The translations under genes were made by a program, and so were the position numbers. DNA of 16,991 nt from CAYWHE01 sp964458125. Lineage in GTDB: Bacteria > Bacteroidota > Bacteroidia > AKYH767-A > OLB10. The DNA is taken from assembly GCA_964458125.1 (NCBI GenBank), contig CAYWHE010000077.1, forward strand, positions 1 to 16,991. The letters are read 5' to 3'. Below the pieces are notes generated by a model, which was given only the letters and a program-made list of their open reading frames with translations, searched no databases and had not been told where the DNA came from. Positions 1 to 7,094 of this stretch are shown piece after piece (within the stretch, counting starts at the first letter, position 1; each line of letters begins with the position of its first letter).

Positions 1-1
1 G

Positions 2-541
2 GATACCTTCCGGGATGCCTTGCCAAAGTCGCTTGATTTGCTTGAAGGAAAGGAGAACCACAAAATACTGCTCTACTGTACGGGCGGAATACGTTGTGAA
101 AAGGCCAGCGCTTACCTCAGACATCATGGTTTTAATGATGTCAACCAGTTGCTGGGAGGCATCATCGACTATACCCGGCAGGTGAAGGATCAGGGACTTC
201 CCAACCTGTTCAGGGGGAAAAACTTCGTTTTTGATGAGCGCCTTGGAGAACGTATAGGTGAAGAGGTTATCAGCGTCTGCCACCAGTGCGGCAGAACCTG
301 CGACAGGCACGTGAACTGCGCCAACAACGGCTGCCACCTGCTGTTTATCCAGTGCGAATCCTGTGCAGTTAAAATGAATGACTGCTGCACGGAGAATTGC
401 AAAAGCATCGTGGCCCTGCCCCTGGAGGAACAACGGAAAATACGGAAAGGCATGCGAAATGAAAACGCCCGTGCGGTATACAAAAGCCGCCTTCGTCCGG
501 ATCTCCGGAAAATAATAACGGAAACCACGGAGCCCGGGTAA
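2..541 (+). CDS. trhO: tRNA uridine(34) hydroxylase TrhO, 3' part (5' end outside window)
   Basis: This is the C-terminal part of a TrhO/YceA-type rhodanese protein; the frame is open to the left edge, so the start lies outside. TrhO enzymes hydroxylate uridine 34 of certain tRNAs at C5 in the cytoplasm, the first step towards 5-methoxy- or 5-oxyacetyl-uridine. What is seen: the end of a rhodanese domain with the family active-site loop YCTGGIRCEKA (catalytic Cys codon at 77-79), then NLFRGKNFVFDERLGERI, then a cysteine-rich tail with CHQCGR, CANNGCH, CESC and CC-x3-C motifs typical of the Rhodanese_C extension. Full-length members have about 320-350 residues; about 179 are visible. It ends in TAA at 539-541, inside a hairpin shared with the convergent neighbour. 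A TTG at 20 is only an internal codon. The family call is firm; the modification made in this organism is inferred from the family. Confidence 0.9.
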   Translation, partial: DTFRDALPKSLDLLEGKENHKILLYCTGGIRCEKASAYLRHHGFNDVNQLLGGIIDYTRQVKDQGLPNLFRGKNFVFDERLGERIGEEVISVCHQCGRTCDRHVNCANNGCHLLFIQCESCAVKMNDCCTENCKSIVALPLEEQRKIRKGMRNENARAVYKSRLRPDLRKIITETTEPG

Positions 542-570
542 AACGCCTGAATTTTCATTCAGCGTTTTTT
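540..570. terminator. Bidirectional hairpin terminator between trhO and the hydrolase gene
   Basis: An inverted repeat pairs AAAACGC-C-TGAA (540-551, with one bulged C at 547) with TTCA-GCG-TTTT (558-568) around the loop TTTTCA (552-557). It is followed on the plus strand by a run of six T (565-570) and preceded by a run of A that gives a shorter T tract on the minus strand. It overlaps the TAA of trhO and the TGA of the convergent hydrolase gene (555-557). This fits a Rho-independent terminator serving both genes. The stem is short and has a bulge, so its strength is uncertain. Confidence 0.6.
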
Positions 571-1373
571 AACATTACCCTGCTGATCTCTTCATGCTTT
601 TCCATGAGTTTGTGGCCATGACGGATGACGTTCAGGACTTCCTTATCCTTTAAATAATGAACCAGTTTCTGAGCCATCCGTGGCGGTATCACGCTGTCGT
701 ATAGGCCAAAAAACATTTGCAAACGGATATTTTTCGTGTTGATGTTTTGCCCGATGATTTTTAAATCGGGCCAGCATTTCCGGAATAACATCCAAACCTG
801 GAACACACGACTTCGCTTGGGAACAGTATCCATGTGGTGCCGGACAAAATGGTTGATTTTAGGGTTGAGGAGGCCGGTTTTTTCGAGGATATTTCCGGTG
901 ATCAACAAGAGGGCAGGGTGCCGGATGATACTTTTAAAAAGCAGGCTTCCCACCCAGGAACGGGTACCCATCCAATAAAAGGGGTTGATTTTCAAGCCAT
1001 CGGGTGCCAGGAGCCAGAGGTGATCAACCCGGTCCGGCAACACCTGTGCACAGGCCAGAGCCACTTTGCCTCCCAGGCTATACCCCATCAGTGAAAAACG
1101 ATTGATATTTTTTTCCTTGCAAAATGCGAGTATCAGCGTTTCCAGCTGGCTCATGGTAAGTGCCGGGAGGGCAGATTTGGAATGCACTTCGGCCTTCCCG
1201 TGATAGGGCAGGTCAAAGGCATAAAGGGTGAAGGAATCACACAGGTCCTCCCCAAATTCCCGGAAGTCTTCCCCGCTCCTCCCGAATCCATGAAAGGCAA
1301 TCAGGGACTTGCTTCCATGGCCATAAACCCGGTAGGGAAGGGTATATTCGCTGTTACTTAAAAAGAATTCCAT
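555..1373 (-). CDS. Alpha/beta hydrolase (MenH-like fold, substrate unknown)
   Basis: This is a 272-residue alpha/beta-hydrolase-fold protein, probably a cytoplasmic esterase, thioesterase or lyase-like enzyme; the substrate cannot be told. Seen from the start used here: oxyanion-side HGFGRSGEDF (about 28-37), FDLPYHGK (53-60), nucleophile elbow GYSLGG with Ser99, an acid candidate Asp226 in FFGLYDSVIPP, and a late His254 in RHGHKL, giving a complete catalytic triad. The middle cap (about 125-205) is helical and basic. No signal peptide or membrane segment is seen. The frame stays open to an ATG at 1415. I prefer the ATG at 1371-1373 (MEFFLSNSEYTLPYRVYGHG) because it begins at the usual first strand of the fold and leaves a 54-bp divergent gap before carB. 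The gene is transcribed alone, away from carB and towards trhO. Confidence 0.85.
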   Translation of the reverse strand: MEFFLSNSEYTLPYRVYGHGSKSLIAFHGFGRSGEDFREFGEDLCDSFTLYAFDLPYHGKAEVHSKSALPALTMSQLETLILAFCKEKNINRFSLMGYSLGGKVALACAQVLPDRVDHLWLLAPDGLKINPFYWMGTRSWVGSLLFKSIIRHPALLLITGNILEKTGLLNPKINHFVRHHMDTVPKRSRVFQVWMLFRKCWPDLKIIGQNINTKNIRLQMFFGLYDSVIPPRMAQKLVHYLKDKEVLNVIRHGHKLMEKHEEISRVMLKNAE

Positions 1374-1380
1374 ACTTTCG
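1347..1380 (+). promoter_or_regulatory. Candidate Bacteroidota-type promoter for carB
   Basis: TACTTTCG at 1373-1380 matches the Bacteroidota -7 element TAnnTTTG at all but one position. TTCG at 1347-1350, 22 bp upstream, is one base from the -33 element TTTG. Transcription would start near 1386, giving a leader of about 40 bases before the GTG at 1428. It overlaps the 5' end of the divergent hydrolase gene, so the two genes could interfere. Both elements are imperfect, so this is only a candidate. Confidence 0.3.
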
Positions 1381-1427
1381 CGTTGGATTCCGGAATAACC
1401 CGGTTTTCCATACAAGATAAACTAAAA

Positions 1428-4244
1428 GTGCCTAAAGATAATTCAATAAAATCAGTGCTCATTATCGGCAGCGGGCCCATCGTCATCGGGCAGGCCTGTG
1501 AGTTTGATTACAGTGGCACCCAGGCCGCACGGTCCCTGAAAGAGGAAGGTATCGAGGTTACCCTGATCAATTCCAATCCGGCCACCATTATGACGGATAA
1601 GGTAACGGCCGACAACATCTACCTGAAACCCCTGATTAAAAAGTCTATTGTTGAAATACTGGAAAAACATAAGATTGATGCCGTATTGCCGACTATGGGA
1701 GGACAGACGGCCCTGAACCTGGCCATTGACTGCCAGAAAGCGGGTGTTTGGGAGAAGTATGGTGTGCGCATCATCGGCGTTGACATTGACGCCATCAAAA
1801 CCACGGAAGACCGGGAACGGTTCCGTCTTCGCATGCTCGAGTTGGGCGCCCGCGTTTGCAAGGGGCGGACGGCCACATCCTTCCTCGAAGGAAAGGAAAT
1901 TGCCCAGGAGATCGGGTTTCCTCTGGTGATCCGGCCTTCCTTTACCCTGGGCGGAACAGGTGGAGGTTTCGTGGAAACAAGGGAGGAATTTGAACAAAAA
2001 CTAACCCATGGCCTGCATGCATCACCGGTGCATGAAGTGCTGATCGAACAAAGCATTCTCGGATGGAAGGAATATGAGTTGGAGTTGCTTCGCGATAGCG
2101 CTGGCAACGTCATCATTATCTGTTCCATTGAGAATTTCGATCCCATGGGTATCCACACCGGCGACAGCATCACCGTGGCTCCGGCCATGACACTGCCCGA
2201 TTCGGTTTACCAGCGCATGCGTGACCTGGCCATCACCTGCATGAATGGCATCGGCATGTTTGCAGGAGGATGCAACATTCAGTTCTCGCTCAACCCGGAT
2301 GATGAAAATGAGATTATCGTCATCGAAATCAACCCACGGGTTTCACGATCTTCTGCATTGGCCTCCAAGGCCACGGGTTATCCAATTGCAAAAATTGCGG
2401 CCAAACTGGCTATTGGTTATAACCTCGATGAATTGAAAAACCAGATTACCAAAAGCACTTCCGCTTTTTTTGAACCGGCTTTGGATTATGTCATTGTGAA
2501 AATTCCAAGATGGAATTTCGATAAGTTTAAAGGTGCCGACCGTCACCTCGGCCTGCAGATGAAGTCTGTTGGAGAAGCCATGGGCATAGGGCGTAATTTC
2601 CAGGAAGCCTTGCAAAAAGCCTGTCAGTCACTGGAGATAAAACGCAACGGACTGGGTGCTGACGGCAGGGAACTAACCAATCAGCAACAGATTATTGAGA
2701 GCCTGAAACACCCTTCCTGGAACCGGCTCTTTCATATTTATGATGCCTTTAAACTGGGCATCCCGTTTAAAACCATTCAGCAGCTGACCAGAATCGACAC
2801 CTGGTTCCTGAAACAAATTGAAGAATTGGTGGTCCTGGAATCGGAAATTCGGAAATTCGATCTGGAGAGTATGCCCCGGGAAATCTTCCTGGAAGCCAAA
2901 CAAAAAGGTTATGCCGACAGGCAAATCGCCCACCTGCTGGAATGTCTGGAAAGCCAGGTTTATCATAAACGCCTGGAGGCTGGAATGGAACGGGTTTATA
3001 AACTCGTGGACACCTGTGCTGCAGAATTTCCGGCTCTTACACCATACTATTACTCCACTTTCGATGTTGAAAATGAATCGGTAAATTCCGGTAAGAAGAA
3101 GGTGGTTATCCTTGGCTCCGGGCCGAACCGCATCGGGCAGGGTATTGAGTTTGATTACAGTTGTGTGCATGGCGTCATGGCCGCCAAAGAGTGCGGTTAT
3201 GAAACCATCATGATCAACTGCAACCCGGAAACGGTTTCAACTGATTTTGACATTGCCGATAAATTATATTTCGAGCCCGTTTTCTGGGAGCATATTTATG
3301 ATATCATCCGTCTCGAAAAGCCCGAAGGGGTGATTGTTCAGCTGGGCGGCCAGACGGCATTGAAACTTGCGGAGAAGCTGCATAAGTTCGGTGTCAAAAT
3401 CATCGGCACCTCCTTTGAATCACTGGACCTGGCCGAGGACAGGGGAAGTTTTTCCACCCTGCTCAAGAATCTGGAAATTCCTTATCCGAAATTCGGTGTC
3501 ATTGAAGATGCCGACCAGGCTGTCACGCTCTCCCGTAAACTCGGTTTTCCTTTGCTGGTAAGACCTTCTTACGTGCTTGGCGGGCAAAGCATGAAGATCG
3601 TTATTAATGAAGAAGAGTTGGAGCAGCACGTGGTAAACCTGCTGCGTGACATCCCGGGAAACAAAGTCCTGCTGGATCATTTCCTGGATCGTGCCATTGA
3701 AGCCGAAGCGGATGCCATCTGTGACGGGGAAGATGTTTACATCATCGGCATCATGGAGCACATCGAACCAGCCGGCATCCATTCCGGTGATTCGTATGCC
3801 GTCTTGCCACCATTTGATCTGAATGAAAGTGTCCTGCAGCAGATCGAAACGTATACGCATAAGATTGCCAAGGCCATGAAAGTGATCGGGCTGATCAATA
3901 TTCAGTTTGCCGTGAAAGAGGGGAAGGTTTATGTGATTGAAGCGAATCCCCGTGCATCCCGTACCGTTCCTTTTATTGCAAAAGCCTATGACGAACCTTA
4001 TGTGAATTATGCCACCCAGGTCATGCTGGGAGAAAAGAAAATACGGGATTTTAATTTCAGTCCCAAAAGGAATGGTTATGCGATCAAGATCCCCGTCTTT
4101 TCTTTTGATAAATTCCAGGATGTCAATAAGGAACTTGGCCCTGAAATGAAATCCACCGGCGAAGCCATTTATTTTATTGATGACCTGGAAGATGATTTTT
4201 TTACCAGTGTTTATGCTGAACGCAACCTGTATTTAAGTAAATGA
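1428..4244 (+). CDS. carB: Carbamoyl-phosphate synthase large subunit, short form without the allosteric domain
   Basis: CarB makes carbamoyl phosphate from bicarbonate, ammonia (from glutamine via the small subunit CarA) and two ATP, for pyrimidine and arginine synthesis in the cytoplasm. Seen: two homologous synthetase halves. The first opens with SVLIIGSGPIVIGQACEFDY and has the ATP-grasp loop PSFTLGGTGGG near residues 168-178. A linker/oligomerisation region covers about 400-550. The second half opens with VVILGSGPNRIGQGIEFDY near 558 and has the loop RPSYVLGGQSM near 712. The frame runs upstream to a TTG at 1383, but homologues begin PKDNSIK, so the GTG at 1428-1430 is chosen, giving 938 residues. 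Typical CarB has about 1070; the missing part is exactly the C-terminal methylglyoxal-synthase-like regulatory domain. The ending is a clean stop with no frameshift sign. carA is not adjacent in the window. The stop overlaps the next start by 4 bp (ATGA at 4241-4244). Confidence 0.95.
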   Translation: MPKDNSIKSVLIIGSGPIVIGQACEFDYSGTQAARSLKEEGIEVTLINSNPATIMTDKVTADNIYLKPLIKKSIVEILEKHKIDAVLPTMGGQTALNLAIDCQKAGVWEKYGVRIIGVDIDAIKTTEDRERFRLRMLELGARVCKGRTATSFLEGKEIAQEIGFPLVIRPSFTLGGTGGGFVETREEFEQKLTHGLHASPVHEVLIEQSILGWKEYELELLRDSAGNVIIICSIENFDPMGIHTGDSITVAPAMTLPDSVYQRMRDLAITCMNGIGMFAGGCNIQFSLNPDDENEIIVIEINPRVSRSSALASKATGYPIAKIAAKLAIGYNLDELKNQITKSTSAFFEPALDYVIVKIPRWNFDKFKGADRHLGLQMKSVGEAMGIGRNFQEALQKACQSLEIKRNGLGADGRELTNQQQIIESLKHPSWNRLFHIYDAFKLGIPFKTIQQLTRIDTWFLKQIEELVVLESEIRKFDLESMPREIFLEAKQKGYADRQIAHLLECLESQVYHKRLEAGMERVYKLVDTCAAEFPALTPYYYSTFDVENESVNSGKKKVVILGSGPNRIGQGIEFDYSCVHGVMAAKECGYETIMINCNPETVSTDFDIADKLYFEPVFWEHIYDIIRLEKPEGVIVQLGGQTALKLAEKLHKFGVKIIGTSFESLDLAEDRGSFSTLLKNLEIPYPKFGVIEDADQAVTLSRKLGFPLLVRPSYVLGGQSMKIVINEEELEQHVVNLLRDIPGNKVLLDHFLDRAIEAEADAICDGEDVYIIGIMEHIEPAGIHSGDSYAVLPPFDLNESVLQQIETYTHKIAKAMKVIGLINIQFAVKEGKVYVIEANPRASRTVPFIAKAYDEPYVNYATQVMLGEKKIRDFNFSPKRNGYAIKIPVFSFDKFQDVNKELGPEMKSTGEAIYFIDDLEDDFFTSVYAERNLYLSK

Positions 4245-4456
4245 AGTTTGTCCTTTGGTGCATTATTGTCGTCCTTGTTCTCCGCATGCTGCGGAAAAAC
4301 ATATATATTACAACCTACCGGTCCGGAAAACAACGGGCACAAGAGGATAATCGAAAACCGGAAGGAACCGTAACCGTTGAAAACAGGAATAAATCCAAAT
4401 CAAATGGCCGAAATGGCGATTCTGGTGATTATGTGGATTACGAAGAAGTAAAATGA
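4241..4456 (+). CDS. Small membrane-anchored DUF4834 family protein
   Basis: This is a 71-residue protein of a Bacteroidota family of unknown function. Seen: one N-terminal membrane segment (about residues 2-15, FVLWCIIVVLVLRML) followed by basic residues RK, then a hydrophilic, charged, low-complexity middle. It ends with the tail GDYVDYEEVK, which resembles the conserved G-[ED]-Y-V-D-[FY]-E-E ending of DUF4834 proteins. The likely topology is a short inner-membrane anchor with a cytoplasmic charged tail, by the positive-inside rule. The start overlaps the carB stop (ATGA), so translation is probably coupled to carB. To my knowledge DUF4834 genes often sit next to yfhO in Bacteroidota, as here, but no function follows from that. 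Confidence 0.75.
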   Translation: MKFVLWCIIVVLVLRMLRKNIYITTYRSGKQRAQEDNRKPEGTVTVENRNKSKSNGRNGDSGDYVDYEEVK

Positions 4457-4484
4457 TTTCCAGTCAATTGTTTCCAGAGAATTG
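4457..4484. repeat. Two tandem copies of a 14-bp unit
   Basis: Directly after the TGA of the DUF4834 gene, TTTCCAGTCAATTG (4457-4470) is followed by TTTCCAGAGAATTG (4471-4484). The copies differ at two adjacent bases, and the TTT of a third copy begins at 4485. Each unit carries AATTG. It could be a slippage duplication or a pair of protein-binding sites; nothing else in the sequence decides this. Confidence 0.6.
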
Positions 4485-4640
4485 TTTATCGCACCAGGTA
4501 AAAAAATAGAATCAGAGGCATCAGGACAGAAATATTCAGAAAAACTCCCGGTCTTCATATCCAAAACGCCTGGAACCATCCGTTATACTTCAGCCGTTTA
4601 GCAGTTAGCCTTTCAGAATAAATTAAACAGCATTCGAATC
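4485..4640 (+). other. A/T-rich leader before yfhO, no clear promoter
   Basis: Together with the repeat before it, this makes the 184-bp gap that is the longest in the window. No gene and no strong hairpin are seen. TATACTTC in CGTTATACTTC (about 4582-4592) is a poor two-mismatch match to TAnnTTTG with no TTG at the right distance. The bases just before the ATG at 4641 are A/T-rich without a Shine-Dalgarno sequence, which is usual in Bacteroidota. A promoter for the polysaccharide genes is likely here because of the gap, but I cannot place it. Confidence 0.35.
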
Positions 4641-7073
4641 ATGAATTTCGATTTAAAAAAAATAGTTCCCCATTTAATGGCCATTGCTGTATTTATGGTG
4701 ATTGTATTCCTCTATTTCTCTCCTTTGCTGGAGGGAAAGAAAATGGAACAGCATGATATTGCACAATGGCAGGGGATGTCGAAGGAGATCCAGGATTTCA
4801 GGGAAAAGACCGGCAAGGAACCGCTTTGGACCAATTCCATGTTCGGAGGCATGCCGGCTTACCAGATTTCGGTATTGTACCCGGCCAACCTCGTCCGCCA
4901 TGTTAACAGTATTTTATGGCTGGGTCTGCCGGATCCGGCTAATCTGATATTTCTTTGTCTGGTTGGATTTTACCTGTTGTTGATTTCCCTGAAGGTGGAA
5001 TCCAGGCTGGCCATCGCCGGGGCTGTCGCCTATGCTTTTTGTTCCTATAACTTTATATACATCATGGCCGGTCACAATTCGCAGATTCACACCATTGCCT
5101 ATATGCCCCTGGTTATTGCAGGAGTGTTGATGGCTTTCCGCGGACGGATGCTGATGGGCGCAGCCGTTACAGGGCTGGCCCTGGCGCTCCAGCTCTATGC
5201 CAATCATTTGCAGATCACGTATTACACCATGATCGTGGTGTTTCTGCTTGTCATGATGGAAGGCGTCCATGCAATCCGTGAAAAGCGCATTCCAGACTTC
5301 ATCAAATCGGGCCTGCTGCTGGCCGTTGTGGCCGGCCTGGCCGTGTTAACCAACATCACCAACCTGTGGGCTACTTACGAATATGCCAGATACTCCACAC
5401 GCAGTCAGAGTGAACTGACAGAGAAAAAAGTGTCCACGGGCCTGGATAAGGATTATGCATTCGGCTGGAGTTACGGCAAACTGGAATCGTTTACCCTGTT
5501 GATACCGAATTTTATGGGCGGGGCTTCCCAGTCGGATATCGGCACTAATTCTGCAACGTATAAGGCCCTTCAGCAAAACGGCGCCGGAGCACAGGCCGCT
5601 TCATTTGTGCGCAACGCTCCGTTATACTGGGGCGATCAGCCCTTTACGGCAGGCCCTACCTATCTTGGAGCCATTACCATTTTCCTGTTTGTGCTGGGTA
5701 TTTTCCTGGTCAAAAACAGCACACGGTGGTGGCTGCTGGTAACCGCCGTGTTGTTCCTGTTCCTGGCCTGGGGTAAAAATTTTGAAACCTTTAATGATCT
5801 CTTCTTCTTCTATTTTCCGGGCTACAATAAATTCCGGGCCGTTTCCATGACCATGGTGATCGTCAGTTTCGCCACCGTATTGCTGGGTACCTTGGGACTA
5901 CGGCGTTTTTTAACAGGTGAACTGAAACAGCCTGAAATGAAGAAAGCCTTGTTATATTCCTTTTACATTGTTGGTGGTCTTTGTCTTTTCTTTACCATAA
6001 TGGCGGGCGCCATCAGCGTCAGCGGACCGGCGGATGAAAACCTGAAACAGTACGACTGGCTGGTGGCAGCGCTGAAGGAGGACCGTGTCAGCACCCTGCG
6101 TATGGATGCCATCCGGTCCCTGTTCTTTATCGGGCTAACATTTACCCTCCTCTGGTTTGTAATGAAAAACAAGGTTAAAAAGGAACATGCCGTAATCGGA
6201 ATTATACTCCTGTTCCTCGGTGATATGTGGACTGTCAATAAACGATATCTGAACAACGACAACTTTGTGGCCAAAACCAAGGCCGAGGTTCCCTTCCAGC
6301 CCACTTCAGCCGACCAGGCCATCAAAGCCGATCCGGAACCCGGGTTCCGGGTGATGAATACCACCGTCAGTACCTTTAACGATGCCAGTACATCCTATTT
6401 CCATCATTCCATCGGCGGCTACCACGGCGCAAAATTAAAGCGTTACCAGGAACTCATCGAGTACCAGATCAGTAAAAACAATATGAGCGTGCTGAACATG
6501 CTGAATACGAAATATTTTATTGTACGGAATCCCGAAACCAACGAACCCATGCCACAGCGTAATCCGGGCGCATGTGGAGCGGCCTGGCTGGTTCAGGATT
6601 ATAAACTGGTTGCCAATGCGGATTCTGAACTCCATGCCCTTTCTGAATTTGATCCGCTGAAAACGGTCTTTATTGATAAGCGGTATGATTCGGATTTGGG
6701 TGGTTTTAAATTGGTTTTCGATTCTGCCGGCAGCATTAAACTTTCATCCTATTCACCGAATCACCTCGTGTATAACTACCAGGCAGCTACCGAGCAATTG
6801 GTGGTTTTTTCCGAAATTTTTTACGATAAGGGTTGGAATGCCTATGTGGACGGCGCCAAAAAGGATTATTTCAGGGCCAACTACGTACTCAGGGCCATGC
6901 GCGTTCCAGCCGGTAAACACCAGGTCGAGTTTAAGTTTGAACCGGAGGTGTATGCCACCGGTGAGAAAATTTCTATGGCCAGTTCCGGAATGCTGCTGCT
7001 CCTGTTTGCAGGTATGCTCTTTATTGAATTGAAAAAAACGTCAGCCCCGCTTGTTGCTGAAGCAAAAAAATAA
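4641..7073 (+). CDS. YfhO family multi-pass membrane protein (GT-C-like)
   Basis: This is an 810-residue inner-membrane protein of the YfhO family. Members resemble GT-C glycosyltransferases, and some are implicated in decorating surface polymers from lipid-linked sugars; the donor and acceptor here are unknown. Seen: TM1 at about 11-29, then the conserved extracytoplasmic motif QHDIAQWQG (37-45) and WTNSMFGGMPAYQ (63-75). Dense membrane segments run from about 100 to 240 (including AGHNSQIHTIAYMPL at 143-157), and further segments lie in the stretch up to about 540. A long soluble region follows, then the typical C-terminal YfhO stretch with YDKGWNAYVDG and PAGKHQVEF, and a last membrane helix near 780-798 before a basic end. 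The length is normal for the Bacteroidota form. The ATG at 4641 gives an N-terminus directly before TM1. It is the first gene of the four-gene rightward set. Confidence 0.88.
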   Translation: MNFDLKKIVPHLMAIAVFMVIVFLYFSPLLEGKKMEQHDIAQWQGMSKEIQDFREKTGKEPLWTNSMFGGMPAYQISVLYPANLVRHVNSILWLGLPDPANLIFLCLVGFYLLLISLKVESRLAIAGAVAYAFCSYNFIYIMAGHNSQIHTIAYMPLVIAGVLMAFRGRMLMGAAVTGLALALQLYANHLQITYYTMIVVFLLVMMEGVHAIREKRIPDFIKSGLLLAVVAGLAVLTNITNLWATYEYARYSTRSQSELTEKKVSTGLDKDYAFGWSYGKLESFTLLIPNFMGGASQSDIGTNSATYKALQQNGAGAQAASFVRNAPLYWGDQPFTAGPTYLGAITIFLFVLGIFLVKNSTRWWLLVTAVLFLFLAWGKNFETFNDLFFFYFPGYNKFRAVSMTMVIVSFATVLLGTLGLRRFLTGELKQPEMKKALLYSFYIVGGLCLFFTIMAGAISVSGPADENLKQYDWLVAALKEDRVSTLRMDAIRSLFFIGLTFTLLWFVMKNKVKKEHAVIGIILLFLGDMWTVNKRYLNNDNFVAKTKAEVPFQPTSADQAIKADPEPGFRVMNTTVSTFNDASTSYFHHSIGGYHGAKLKRYQELIEYQISKNNMSVLNMLNTKYFIVRNPETNEPMPQRNPGACGAAWLVQDYKLVANADSELHALSEFDPLKTVFIDKRYDSDLGGFKLVFDSAGSIKLSSYSPNHLVYNYQAATEQLVVFSEIFYDKGWNAYVDGAKKDYFRANYVLRAMRVPAGKHQVEFKFEPEVYATGEKISMASSGMLLLLFAGMLFIELKKTSAPLVAEAKK

Positions 7074-7094
7074 GCCGGACGGTCTGCCGTTTCA

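Noticed and set aside
1374..1415. Longer N-terminus of the hydrolase starting at the ATG at 1415
   Set aside because: The extra 14 residues are not part of the alpha/beta-hydrolase fold and would push the gene to within 12 bp of the carB start.
1452..2188. Two long minus-strand open frames (181 and 189 codons) inside carB
   Set aside because: They lie antisense to strongly conserved CarB motifs and their translations look like reverse-complement noise, with no domain signal.
7079..7090. ACGG-TCTG-CCGT inverted repeat between yfhO and the glycosyltransferase gene
   Set aside because: The stem is 4 bp and not followed by a T run; the gene spacing argues for readthrough.
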